A stretch of DNA of 64,000 nt from Streptomyces roseus (GTDB lineage Bacteria; Actinomycetota; Actinomycetes; Streptomycetales; Streptomycetaceae), in NCBI RefSeq assembly GCF_001044425.1, contig NZ_LFML01000018.1, positions 1 to 64,000 on the forward strand. Reading direction: 5' to 3'. Both the position numbers and the translations under genes were made by a program. Below, piece after piece: positions 16,017 through 24,753 of the stretch (position 1 is the first letter of the stretch; the number at the start of each line of letters is the position of its first letter). Under the pieces are notes generated by a model. The model made no database searches. It had not been told where the DNA came from and saw only the letters and a program-made list of their open reading frames with translations.

Positions 16017-17167
16017 TGACGGCCCCGCATCCCGTCGAACGACCCGCCGGGCCGGTCCGTTCCGGGCCCGGCGGCGATGCCGCTGGGGATGACCACCGTG
16101 TCGTACGTATCGGTGCCGTACGCGCCGCCGCCGTACGGGCCACTGCCGTACGGCGGCGCGTACGGCGTCGCACCGTACGGCGGGAAGACCTCGGTCGTGG
16201 GCTCCAGGGCCTGCCGGGGGGAGGGCACGAAGGGGCTGCCCACCGGCGCCGCGGCCGGATCCGGCCGCGGGGCGACCGAACGCCGGTCCGACTGCCGGGC
16301 CAGCCGCGCCGTCAGCCGCTCGGCGGCCCATTCCGCGGGCTGCCGTACGAACCGCTGCGGCGCCCTCTTGGGCCGGGGCGGCGCGCCTTGAGGGGTCGCC
16401 GCCGACACTGCCACCGGCCGTACGGGCGCGGCGCGCAGCCTCGCCCGGAGCCGTACGGCGAGCACGCCGGCCACCCCGAGCAGGCACAGGGCGTACGAGA
16501 CGGTCACCCACGCGCTGGCGGGGCGGCCGGCCTTGAGCCCGTGCACCAGGGAGGCGCCCCACGCGGGGTACGCCCCGAAGTGCAGGGCCCGCCACCACAG
16601 GGAGCGGCCCTTGGTGGCGAAGGCGCTGCGGACGGCGCCGGAAATCGCCGTGGAGACGAATACGTATCCGGCCAGAGTGCCGAGGCCGATGAGGAACGGC
16701 TGGTCCTGGTCCGTGAAGGGCAGGAAAGCGGAGGTGATGCCCGTCTGCGACTCGGCGACCTTGACCCATATGTGCAGGAGCAGGAAGCCCAGCCCCGCGA
16801 CGGCGAGCCCGCGGTGCGCCGCCTGGGCGACCAGCCGGTGCCCGGAGGTGAGCACCGTACGGTCCGTGGCCGCGAGGCCCCACAGGACGGCGGAGGTGAG
16901 CGAGACGAGCGAGAGGACGCCCGCCCCGAAGTCGAGGAAGTCCCAGAAGTGGCTCAGGGCGCCCGCCCGGGCCGCCACGGACAGGGCGAGCAGGCCTGTG
17001 AGGGCGGCGATGACGAGGGTGGCGGGACGCACGCCTCCGGCCGGGGACAGCAGGGGCGGCCGCCGCACGGCCCGCCGGCCGGCGGCCGCGGCAGCGGCCG
17101 CGCCGGCATGGCGTCTGGTGCTGCGCGCCCGGTGTGAGCGGGGCGTACGGGCTGGGGACAGGGGCAT
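16013..17167 (-). CDS. Ferric-reductase-like haem membrane protein
   Basis: A 384-residue protein with six predicted membrane helices between about residues 45 and 240. Histidines sit in pairs 13-14 residues apart in two helices: AHRGLAVAGLGFLLLH and ALHFGAYPAWGASLVH. This is the arrangement that holds two b haems in ferric reductase and NADPH oxidase-type domains. The cytosolic FAD/NAD domain of those enzymes is absent. The coupled NuoF-like protein may replace it. The C-terminal tail is rich in Arg, then in Pro-Tyr-Gly repeats (PYGATPYAPPYGSGPYGG). The ATG at 17167 has GGGAG upstream; longer in-frame starts have none. Confidence 0.85.
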   Translation of the reverse strand: MPLSPARTPRSHRARSTRRHAGAAAAAAAGRRAVRRPPLLSPAGGVRPATLVIAALTGLLALSVAARAGALSHFWDFLDFGAGVLSLVSLTSAVLWGLAATDRTVLTSGHRLVAQAAHRGLAVAGLGFLLLHIWVKVAESQTGITSAFLPFTDQDQPFLIGLGTLAGYVFVSTAISGAVRSAFATKGRSLWWRALHFGAYPAWGASLVHGLKAGRPASAWVTVSYALCLLGVAGVLAVRLRARLRAAPVRPVAVSAATPQGAPPRPKRAPQRFVRQPAEWAAERLTARLARQSDRRSVAPRPDPAAAPVGSPFVPSPRQALEPTTEVFPPYGATPYAPPYGSGPYGGGAYGTDTYDTVVIPSGIAAGPGTDRPGGSFDGMRGRQ

Positions 17168-17627
17168 GTAGTTCTCCCATACGCCCAGGCCCGAGGCACT
17201 CCACGCGCACTCGGCGCCCGGGGTGGTCGACGGAACTGCTCCGCGGCGGGCGGGAGATGAGACCCCGCCGACCGGGGAGCTGGGGCCGGAGTGCAGAAGC
17301 ATCGTGGACCTTCGCAACGCCTCCACAGTATTTATCTAATCGTGACAAGTTCTTGCGCGCGTGGCATCGTCACACCTGGCGTCCCCGGAAGATTCCCTTC
17401 CAACGGTGCGGTGGCAACGGGAGTGACGTCTTGTCCGCCACCACACCTCCCCGACGGCAAAACTCAGGCAAAGCCGCGGGACTGCAAGTGGATGGCACTC
17501 TCCTGGAGGGTGTACGAGGTGCTCAACTCCCCCGTCCGCACTGACGCAGAGGGGGGACGGAGGCTGCCTCGACAGGCTTGTCACCCTCCCACGGGGCAGG
17601 CCGTACCCCGGCATGAACGAGGTAACA
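17168..17627. promoter_or_regulatory. Divergent control region of the electron-transfer operon and the PucR-like gene
   Basis: 460 bases between divergent genes. An AT-rich patch at about 17325-17350 (AGTATTTATCTAATCG) is the most promoter-like part and would serve the leftward operon. No confident -35/-10 pair can be given. An open frame extends the leftward gene upstream to 17326 but lacks membrane-protein features and a ribosome site. Confidence 0.4.
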
Positions 17628-18851
17628 ATGTGCGAACTTCTGAACCGCATCTGGGCCCGTCCCCGAGGCGAATGGACCCGGGTCGTGCGCAGGGAACTGC
17701 CCGCGCTGACCGCCGGGATGGTGGAGGAGCTGAGGGAGGAGCTCCCCGGGTTCTCCGCCCTCGTCGACGACCTTGACGAGGAGGTGGTCAGACAGCGGCT
17801 CGAAGTGGCCCTGCTCACCGCCCTCGGGTACCGCGAGGCCGCGCCCTCGCAGAAGAACAAGGTGACGGAACACGCCCACCCCGACGAGGAAGAGGAAGAG
17901 GAGGACCATGCCGCCGAGCACGAGCACCCGGACCAGGAGGAAGAGGAAGGCGAGGACGGGGAGCTGCGCGGGCCGCCGTCCGGTCTGCGGGAGCCGGGCC
18001 GGCGAACGCAGTTGGCCCCCCTGACGGTCGTCCCCCGCGACGGTCTCGGGACCCGCTCCGAACGGGCGAGACGAGAGCTCTTCTCCGCCCTTACAAGTGA
18101 CATGCCCATGGCTGAAATCGCACTCTCCGAGCTGGCCGCCGCGGCCGACTGGCCGCTCCCGGCCGAGATACGCGCCATCGCGCTGGCCACCCCGGGCGAG
18201 ACCCAGCAGCTCGCGGCCGTCCTGGACGACGGACTCGCCGGCATGGTCGGCGGCCAGCCCTGCCTGCTGGTCCCGAGTCCGGACCCGGAGACCCGGACCT
18301 CCCTGGAGGCCCTGCTGCGCGGCCGGTTCGCCGCCGTGGGCCACCCCGTCGCCCCCCGCGACACCGCTTCCTCCCTGCGGTGGGCCCTGCGACTGCTCTC
18401 CCTGACCCCCAACCGGCCCGGCCTGGAGGCGCGCGCCCTCTTCGTCGACGACCACCTCTCCACCCTCATGCTGCTCCAGGACGAGCCCCTGGCACACGCA
18501 CTGGCCGCACGCTGGCTGCGGCCGCTGGCCAACCTGACCCCCCGCCAGAGCGAACGGCTCGAAGTCACCCTGCTGGCCTGGCTGGAGGGCGGCGGCGCCC
18601 CCGAGGCCGCGAAGGCGCTGAGCGTCCACCCCCAGACCGTGCGCTACCGCATGCGACAGCTCGAAAAGCTCTTCGGACCCGGCCTGCGCGATCCGCGGAC
18701 CCGGTTCGAGCTCGAAATGGCCCTGCGCAGCCGGCGCCTGATGGCGCAGGTGCGCCGCCAGAACTCGCGGATCGGCCGCAAGGTGCGCGTCGCCACCACC
18801 GACTTCCGGCCGCTGGGCGTCGGGCGCATGGCCCGCGTCAACGGCCTGTAG
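17628..18851 (+). CDS. PucR/CdaR-like transcription regulator with acidic insert
   Basis: A 407-residue protein ending in a helix-turn-helix of the PucR C-terminal type: LLAWLEGGGAPEAAKALSVHPQTVRYRMRQLEKLFG, where HPQTVRYRMRQLE is the diagnostic recognition helix. The centre resembles the regulator's GGDEF-like region without a cyclase motif. Residues about 83-118 form a strongly acidic Glu/Asp/His run (DEEEEEEDHAAEHEHPDQEEEEGED), unusual for the family. The second ATG at 17628 was chosen because GAGG is five bases upstream; the ATG at 17613 has none. The gene diverges from the haem/NuoF operon and is a candidate regulator of it. Confidence 0.85.
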   Translation: MCELLNRIWARPRGEWTRVVRRELPALTAGMVEELREELPGFSALVDDLDEEVVRQRLEVALLTALGYREAAPSQKNKVTEHAHPDEEEEEEDHAAEHEHPDQEEEEGEDGELRGPPSGLREPGRRTQLAPLTVVPRDGLGTRSERARRELFSALTSDMPMAEIALSELAAAADWPLPAEIRAIALATPGETQQLAAVLDDGLAGMVGGQPCLLVPSPDPETRTSLEALLRGRFAAVGHPVAPRDTASSLRWALRLLSLTPNRPGLEARALFVDDHLSTLMLLQDEPLAHALAARWLRPLANLTPRQSERLEVTLLAWLEGGGAPEAAKALSVHPQTVRYRMRQLEKLFGPGLRDPRTRFELEMALRSRRLMAQVRRQNSRIGRKVRVATTDFRPLGVGRMARVNGL

Positions 18852-18878
18852 CCGCCGGGCCCCCGCCTCCCGGCCCCC

Positions 18879-19913
18879 TCACTCCCCCGCTCCCCTCCCC
18901 CCGTAGACACGGACTCGGCCCCGGTACCCCTCCCCCGCCCCCGCGGAGCGAAGGGGGACCGGGGTCGCCGCGTGCCGGGCATCGCGGGGCGGCCGGGACT
19001 TCGCGGGCCCACCCTGGAGTCCGACGAGTACCGCCGACTCCGCTCCGGCGCGCAGCGCGGCGTCGAGGTCCAGCAGTTCGGCGTACGCGTGCGAACAGGA
19101 CCGGCAGGCCGCCAGGTGCCGGGCGAGATCGCGGCCGCGCGGGGTGCTCCCGCGGCGGCGGATCACCACCCCGAGCAGGCTGCCGTAATGGCGGCACAGG
19201 TCGTCGGCGGCCGGGTCGAGATGGGCGCGCAAGTACGCCTCGCGCAGACCCTCCCGGGCCCGGAAGGCCAGCGAGGTCACGGCGCTCGGGGTGATGCCGA
19301 GCAGCAGGGGGACGGGGTGCGGGCAGTCGTCCTCGACGAGGGTGTGCCACAGGACGGCCTTCCAGCGTTCGGGCAGCGCCTGGAAGGAGCGTGCGACGAG
19401 CCGGCGGTCCTCGCCGTCCAGCAGCCGGCGCTGCGGGTCGTCCCCGTCGGGCCCGGGCCGGCACCAGGCCTCGATGTCCGCGGTCAGGACCGTACGGCCG
19501 GCGCGGGCCCGCCACTCGCCGGCGGTGCGGCGGACCACCGACAGGAGGTACGGGCGCCATTCCTCCTGGGGCCCGGCCCCGGAGCGGACGGCCTGGAGGG
19601 TGCGGACGAACGCCTCGGAGACCAGGTCCTCCGCGTCCTGCGGGGACCGGGAGCAGCGGCGCGCACAGGCGAAAGCGGCGGCGCTGTGCCGCCGGTACAG
19701 GCACTCGCAGACGGCCGGATCGCCGTCGCCGGCGGCGTAGGCCGCCCTGAGCCGCCGTACGAGGTCCCCGTCGGAGGGCTCGGAACCCGGCCCGGGACCG
19801 GGGTCGGGACCGGCCTCCGGACCGGGGTCGGGTTTCGGAGCGGGTTCCGGGTCCGGATCCGGATCGGGTTCCGGCCGGGGTACGGGAGGGGTGGTGGGGC
19901 GAGAGCCGGACAT
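18879..19913 (-). CDS. ECF-like sigma factor with C-terminal zinc-finger domain
   Basis: A 344-residue protein. Residues 1-47 are a Pro/Asp/Glu/Gly run (PEPDPDPDPEPAPKP). Region 2 follows (LYRRHSAAAFACARRCSRSPQDAEDLVSEAFVRTLQAV) and region 4 (LPERWKAVLWH...GITPSAVTSLAFRAREGLR). Downstream, RHLAACRSC gives the H-x3-C-x2-C motif of zinc-containing anti-sigma factors, so an anti-sigma-like domain is built into the same chain. No separate anti-sigma gene is adjacent. The ATG at 19913 has GAGGAG upstream. A 7-bp GGGCCCG hairpin lies in its leader. It faces the PucR-like gene tail to tail. Confidence 0.88.
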   Translation of the reverse strand: MSGSRPTTPPVPRPEPDPDPDPEPAPKPDPGPEAGPDPGPGPGSEPSDGDLVRRLRAAYAAGDGDPAVCECLYRRHSAAAFACARRCSRSPQDAEDLVSEAFVRTLQAVRSGAGPQEEWRPYLLSVVRRTAGEWRARAGRTVLTADIEAWCRPGPDGDDPQRRLLDGEDRRLVARSFQALPERWKAVLWHTLVEDDCPHPVPLLLGITPSAVTSLAFRAREGLREAYLRAHLDPAADDLCRHYGSLLGVVIRRRGSTPRGRDLARHLAACRSCSHAYAELLDLDAALRAGAESAVLVGLQGGPAKSRPPRDARHAATPVPLRSAGAGEGYRGRVRVYGGRGAGE

Positions 19914-19979
19914 GGCACTCCTCGTAGGGGTCCGAGGGCCCGTGCGCGGGCCCCTTCGGTCGGGGGCACAAACGCGTAC

Positions 19980-20017
19980 GCGGTGCCGGCCCGAAGTCGG
20001 CTTCGGGCCGGCACCGC
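19980..20017. terminator. 17-bp hairpin after the DUF1996 gene
   Basis: Perfect 17-bp arms, GCGGTGCCGGCCCGAAG (19980-19996) and its complement (20001-20017), with a TCGG tetraloop. It starts 56 bases after the leftward DUF1996 gene stop and separates that operon from the sigma factor gene. Confidence 0.9.
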
Positions 20018-20072
20018 TCTCTCGGGGCGACGCGGGGAGGGGAGGTGGGAGGACGGCGCCGCCCCGATGTTC

Positions 20073-21491
20073 TCAGCGGCAGGCGCGGCCGTCGTTGATG
20101 CAGCGCACCGCGCCGGCCATCAGGCCGTTCGACATGACGTTGATGAAGTCTCCGTGGTCGGTCACCGGCTTGTGCAGCTGCTCGGGGAAGCTGTCCACGG
20201 CGAACCGGGAGCCGGGCGGCACGCTGTAGACGATCCGCTGGACGAGTTGCGGGATGGCCTTGAAGCCGTTCTTGCAGTTGCCGTTGTTGTCGGCGAAGGC
20301 CACGTGGGTGCGGTGGTTGGCGCTGTCGATGTTCTTGCCGTCCCAGCAGCTCTGGAAGTTGAACGTCCGTACGACGTCACTGCCCTTGGGGCAGACCGGG
20401 TACTTGTCCTTCAGCTGGCGGTTCTCGAAACCGGTGCAGCTCCACGAGGCGTTCGCGTTGGCGTTGCCGTTGGTGAGGGCCTTGGCGTCGCCGGTGATGA
20501 TCCGCATGAAGCGGGGCATCGCCGCGACCTTGCTGACGGGGCTCCCCTTGAACTCGATGGTCACCTGCTTGGGCTTCAGGATCGTGCCGACGTTCGCGTC
20601 CTGGCCGCCGCCGGGCGCCTTGGCGTCCTTCTCCGCCCGGCCGTCGCGCAGCCGCAGCACGGGCCAGTAGTACGTCGACTGGTCGCCGTTGGTGCAGGTG
20701 GTCCCGGACTGGGCGAGGCTGTTGTTCGTCGAGAAGGCGTCGGTGGTCTTGTTGCCGACGTAGTCGTGCATGTGGTGGGCGCCGTTGCTCACGCCGGGCG
20801 CGACGATGACGTTGTCGGGGTTGAAGTGGCCGTCCTCGTTGCGCCCGCACTGCACGGCGAAGGATCCGGTGGAGGCGCCGCCGCGGGCCGCGGGCTTGCG
20901 CACGTTGGGCTTGACGTTGCCGATGGCCACGAAGTCGCTGCGCGCCGGGCCGCCCTTGGCCTGCTGTTGCTGCTGCTGTTGTTGCTGCTGGGGGGCTCCC
21001 TGCTTCGCCGCGGCGTCGGCGCCGCCGGCGCCGTTCGCGAGGGCCGGCTCGTCCGCCGGGTCGGCGGCCGCCGCTTCCTTCATCACGCACCCGCTGAGCC
21101 CTTGCAGCCCGGCGGGCTTCTGGCCCGCCTTTCCGAGCGTGTCGGACAGGTTGGTGATGGTCTTGTCGCGCTGCTGCTTCAGCCCGCCGAGCAGCGTCTT
21201 GCTCTTGGCCTGGCCGGAGGAGAGCTGCTTGTAGGCGTCGGCGACCTGGGTGTCGAGCTGCGCGAGGTTCGCGTCCACCTCCTTGCGGGCCTGGTCGGGG
21301 ACGTTGTCGAGCTTGTCGCCCACGTCCGGGCAGTCGATGGTCGCGGTCACGGGCGCGTTGCGGGAATCCTGTCCCGCGAAGGCGCCCTGAGAGACGAGCA
21401 CCACCCCACCGCCGCCCAGGACCAGGGCGGACATCGCGGCGAGGATCTTGTACTTCGGCCGCAGACGGCGTTTGTGGCCCTTTTGGCTCAT
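20073..21491 (-). CDS. Secreted DUF1996 protein with polyglutamine linker
   Basis: A 472-residue exported protein. A basic start (MSQKGHKRRLRPKYK) and a hydrophobic helix ending in AFAG form the signal peptide. Residues about 40-135 are helical and charged with one Cys pair. A linker holds ten consecutive glutamines. The C-terminal half is DUF1996, seen from CGRNEDGHFNPDNVIVAPG, SNGAHHMHDYVGN, STYYWPVLRL and HRTHVAFAD. Conserved His and Asn suggest metal or sugar binding, but the function is unknown. It is second in a two-gene operon, nine bases after DUF4142. The ribosome site is weak, which suggests coupling. Confidence 0.9.
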   Translation of the reverse strand: MSQKGHKRRLRPKYKILAAMSALVLGGGGVVLVSQGAFAGQDSRNAPVTATIDCPDVGDKLDNVPDQARKEVDANLAQLDTQVADAYKQLSSGQAKSKTLLGGLKQQRDKTITNLSDTLGKAGQKPAGLQGLSGCVMKEAAAADPADEPALANGAGGADAAAKQGAPQQQQQQQQQQAKGGPARSDFVAIGNVKPNVRKPAARGGASTGSFAVQCGRNEDGHFNPDNVIVAPGVSNGAHHMHDYVGNKTTDAFSTNNSLAQSGTTCTNGDQSTYYWPVLRLRDGRAEKDAKAPGGGQDANVGTILKPKQVTIEFKGSPVSKVAAMPRFMRIITGDAKALTNGNANANASWSCTGFENRQLKDKYPVCPKGSDVVRTFNFQSCWDGKNIDSANHRTHVAFADNNGNCKNGFKAIPQLVQRIVYSVPPGSRFAVDSFPEQLHKPVTDHGDFINVMSNGLMAGAVRCINDGRACR

Positions 21492-21500
21492 GCGATCACT

Positions 21501-22232
21501 TCACTTCGTCGGTCGGGAATAGGGGGAGGAGGCGGCAGGGACGGGCGCGGGAGCGGAGGGGGCTCCCGGCGGGGCGTCCGCGAGGCCGTCGAAGTCGACG
21601 AGCCCACTGGCCTCGAGGACCGTGATGTGGTCCAGGACGGTGTTGTTGGCATCCGTGGCCAGGGCCCGGACCTGGGAGTTGCGGGTCTGCGCCCGGATCT
21701 GGGCCACGAGGGCGAACACCTTGCCGTGGGCCCTGCGCAGCAGCTGGACGAACAGCGCCTCGTACTGGGGGCCTTGGGCCCTGTCCATCTGGTCGAGCCA
21801 GCCCTGCTGCTGCGCGCTGGGCTGGTTGGGGATCTCCATGCCGAGGGCCTGGCTCACCTCCATGACCCTGCGGTCCAGTTGGGTGTGGCCCTCGATGAGG
21901 TGCTCCCCGGCGGTGCGGATGGCGGGCCGCGAACTGCGCTGCAGGGCCTGACGGCCCGCGGGCAGCTCCCAGAGGCCCGCGAGCCGCACCTTGCGTACGA
22001 AGTCCCGGTCCTGGGGGGTGAGCGGCCCGAAGGCCGTGCTCTGGATGCCGGCGCCGTCGTCCTCGGCCGCCGGAGCCGTGGCGGCCGCGGCCTTCGACCC
22101 GCCGAACTTCTGCACGGGGATCAGCAACGCGATCAGGGTGAACGCGAGGGCGCCGATGACGACGCCGGTCGCCATCACGTGTCTCGATGCCACCGACATG
22201 CTGCCGACGGCCGACCGACGGAAAGACAGCAC
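21501..22232 (-). CDS. Membrane-anchored DUF4142 protein
   Basis: A 243-residue protein. An N-terminal membrane helix (VMATGVVIGALAFTLIALLIP) is followed by an Ala-rich spacer and a DUF4142 domain of ferritin-like helices: LTPQDRDFVRKVRLAGLWELPAGRQALQRSS, GEHLIEGHTQLDRRVMEV, and QYEALFVQLLRRAHGKVF. The typical metal His/Glu positions are only partly kept, so a metal centre is uncertain. The tail is Pro/Ala/Ser rich. GTG at 22232 was chosen for AAGGAGG four bases upstream. It leads the operon with the secreted DUF1996 protein, and the two probably work together at the cell surface. Confidence 0.85.
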   Translation of the reverse strand: MLSFRRSAVGSMSVASRHVMATGVVIGALAFTLIALLIPVQKFGGSKAAAATAPAAEDDGAGIQSTAFGPLTPQDRDFVRKVRLAGLWELPAGRQALQRSSRPAIRTAGEHLIEGHTQLDRRVMEVSQALGMEIPNQPSAQQQGWLDQMDRAQGPQYEALFVQLLRRAHGKVFALVAQIRAQTRNSQVRALATDANNTVLDHITVLEASGLVDFDGLADAPPGAPSAPAPVPAASSPYSRPTK

Positions 22233-22364
22233 TGTGCCTCCTTGCTGCGTGGACCGGGAGGGGGTGCGCCGGCTCGGGCTCCGGCAGTTGCCCGTGGCCA
22301 ATGCACCCGCGCTCCCCGGGTGCCACGGGACGCTAGCGCCAGTTGTGGTGCCTGTTCGGAAGGG

Positions 22365-22393
22365 CCATCACGAATGGACAAACATCCGGTCAA
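22365..22393 (-). promoter_or_regulatory. Possible sigma-70-type promoter of the DUF4142 operon
   Basis: Leftward, TTGACC (22388-22393 complement) is followed after 17 bases by TGATGG. The -35 is good and the -10 is poor. It stands about 130 bases before the DUF4142 start in the only AT-richer part of the gap. Confidence 0.3.
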
Positions 22394-22424
22394 CGCCCCG
22401 AAAGGCTGGTACCGTTCGCGAGCG

Positions 22425-24572
22425 CTAGCTCTGGGAAGTTCCGGGCAGCGGCCGGGTGCGGGCCACGAGCAGGGCCACGTCGTCACGCCCCTCCGGCCGG
22501 CGCAGTTCGGCCAGCAGCAGGTCGCAGGTCTCCTCCAGGGGACGGCCCGGGTCGTGGAGGAGGGCGGTGAGCGCCCGCAGCCGGACGTCGATGTCCTCGT
22601 CCCGGGTTTCCACGAGCCCGTCCGTGTAGAGGACGAGCTGGTCGCCGACGTCCAGGTCCAGGGCGGCGGCCTCGAAGGGCACGCCGCCGACCCCCAGGGG
22701 CGCGCCGGTCGGCAGGTCGAGCAGCTCGGGCGGGCGGCCGGGGCTCGTGCGTACGGGCGGCAGGTGGCCGGCGGTCGCGATGCGGCACCGGCCCCGGTGC
22801 GGGTCGTACACGGCGATCACGCAGGTGGCCATGGTGTGCCCGAGCCCGGTGGCGGTGTGGTCGAGCCGGGTCAGGACGGCGGCGGGGTCGAGTTCGAGTT
22901 CCGCCAGGGTGCGGGCGGCGGTGCGCAGTTGGCCCATGGTGGCCGCGGCGTTGATGCCGCTGCCCATGACGTCGCCGACCACCAAGGCCGTCTTGTCCCC
23001 GGGCAGCGGGATGACGTCGAACCAGTCGCCGCCGACCTCGCCGGCCGCCTCGGCGGGCTGGTAGCGGTAGGCGATCTCCAGACCCGGGGTGGGGGTGGGG
23101 TGGTGGGGCAGCAGGTGGCGCTGGAGGGTGAGGGCGGCGCGGCGCTGTTTCTGGTACCAGCGGGCGTTGTCGATGCAGACGGCGGCGCGGGCCGCGAGTT
23201 CGCTGGCGAGCAGGACGTCGTCGTCGTCGAAGGGCAGCGGGTTGTCGGTGCGCAGGAGTCCGAGGGCGCCGATGACCTCGCCGCGGGCGATGAGCGGCAC
23301 GGCGAGGTACGAGTGCAGCCCGGCCGCGGCGAGGAGGGCGGCGGCCGCGGCGTCGCGGGCGACGCTGGGCAGATCGGCCTCCGTCACCCGCGCCACGAGC
23401 ACCGGCCGGGCGGCCCGTACGCACTGGGTGACCACCCGGGTGGTGTCGTAGCGGGCGATCGAGCCGACCGGGTCGACCGCGAGGGTGGCGGGGGTCGGTC
23501 GGGCCGCCTTGACGGCGAGGGCGCGGAAGCGCACGGTCTCGTCGGCCGGGGCCCCGGGCAGGTGGTCGCCCGTCAGGACGGCGTCGAGGATGTCGACGGT
23601 GGCGAGGTCGGCGAGCTGCGGCACGGCGATGTCGCCGAGCTCGCGCGCGGTGACCCCGAGGTCGAGCGTGGTGCCGATGCGCACGGAGGCGTCGGCGATC
23701 AGGGCGAGCCGCTGGCGGGCCAGGGCGACGGCCATCGAGGTCTTGTGCTGCTCGGTGACGTCGACGATGGAGGCGGCGACCCCGAGCGGCCGCCCTGCCG
23801 GGTCGTCGAGCCGGTAGAGGGAGAGCGACCAGGCGTGGTCCTCGTCGGGGTCGGCGGGCGTGCGGCCGGTGGTGAACCGGTTCAGCTGCGGCCGGCCTGT
23901 GGACAGCACCTCGCGCATGGCCGCCTCGATTGACTCGGTGTCCACGTGCGGCAGGGTTTCGTGGACGCGGCGTCCCATGTGCTCGGCGGCGGGCAGCCCG
24001 TTGATCCGTTCCAGGGCGGGGTTGACCAGGACGTAGCGCAATTCCGTGTCGAGCACGGCCAGGCCGATCGGGGACTGCGCGACGAGCCGCATCGACAGGG
24101 CCAGATCGCGTTCCACGCGCCGCACGGTGGCCTGATCCGAGGCGATGCCGAGGGCGTAGCGCCGCCCTTCGCTGTCCTCCAGCCGCATGTTGCGGAATTC
24201 CACCAGGCGCGTGGTGCCGTCCTTGTGCCGTACGGGAAACGCCCCGGCCCAGGAGCCGCTGCCGGTCATGACCTCCTCGAAGAGGGAGAGGACCAGGGCC
24301 AGGTTCTGCTCGTCGACGATCAGGTCCGCCGCGAACTGCCCGAGTGCATCGCCCGCGGTGTAGCCGAACAGCTCCGCGGCCTGCGGGCTCCACAGGGTGA
24401 TCCGCCCCTGTGCGTCGAGGACGACCCCCGCGACGCCGAGCACGTCGAGGAGGCCGGGCCCGGTGGCGGGGTCGACGGAGAGGCCGTCGGAGGGTTCCGC
24501 GCCGGCAGGCCGGGCGGCGGAGCCCGGGGGCACCGGTTCCGGGGCGGCCGGGGAGGCATCCGCCGTACTCAT
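22425..24572 (-). CDS. PAS-PAS-GAF-PP2C (SpoIIE/RsbU-type) protein phosphatase
   Basis: A 715-residue soluble phosphatase. PAS domains occupy about 40-150 and 160-275, a GAF domain 285-475, and a PP2C domain 485-715. The metal-binding residues are intact: GGDWFD (Asp516), VVGDVMGSG (Asp534), LVLYTDGLVE and GRDDVALLVA. It should dephosphorylate anti-sigma-antagonist proteins in a partner-switch pathway, with PAS/GAF as sensors. Unlike the regulator at 7.8 kb it has no HATPase domain. The ATG at 24572 has AAGGAG eight bases upstream. It is divergent from another phosphatase gene, 181 bases apart. Confidence 0.93.
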   Translation of the reverse strand: MSTADASPAAPEPVPPGSAARPAGAEPSDGLSVDPATGPGLLDVLGVAGVVLDAQGRITLWSPQAAELFGYTAGDALGQFAADLIVDEQNLALVLSLFEEVMTGSGSWAGAFPVRHKDGTTRLVEFRNMRLEDSEGRRYALGIASDQATVRRVERDLALSMRLVAQSPIGLAVLDTELRYVLVNPALERINGLPAAEHMGRRVHETLPHVDTESIEAAMREVLSTGRPQLNRFTTGRTPADPDEDHAWSLSLYRLDDPAGRPLGVAASIVDVTEQHKTSMAVALARQRLALIADASVRIGTTLDLGVTARELGDIAVPQLADLATVDILDAVLTGDHLPGAPADETVRFRALAVKAARPTPATLAVDPVGSIARYDTTRVVTQCVRAARPVLVARVTEADLPSVARDAAAAALLAAAGLHSYLAVPLIARGEVIGALGLLRTDNPLPFDDDDVLLASELAARAAVCIDNARWYQKQRRAALTLQRHLLPHHPTPTPGLEIAYRYQPAEAAGEVGGDWFDVIPLPGDKTALVVGDVMGSGINAAATMGQLRTAARTLAELELDPAAVLTRLDHTATGLGHTMATCVIAVYDPHRGRCRIATAGHLPPVRTSPGRPPELLDLPTGAPLGVGGVPFEAAALDLDVGDQLVLYTDGLVETRDEDIDVRLRALTALLHDPGRPLEETCDLLLAELRRPEGRDDVALLVARTRPLPGTSQS

Positions 24573-24753
24573 GCCGGGCGCTCCTTCCCGTCCACTGCCG
24601 CGGGGGCGGTGCATCGGCCTGCTCGGTCTCCCCCGGGCCTCGCCCGGGGTGCTCCCATCCTCCCCCCACTCCCCCGGACCGGCAGCGCGGCCGCCCGCCG
24701 ATACGGCCGTACGACGGAGCGCGGGAACGAGGGGCGCGGTGTATTCAGGAGTC

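Noticed and set aside
18972..23933. Very long rightward open frame opposite the sigma factor, DUF1996, DUF4142 and phosphatase genes
   Set aside because: Antisense frames stay open in GC-rich DNA; the sequence is Gly/Arg/Pro-rich with no domain, and the opposite strand has clear families.
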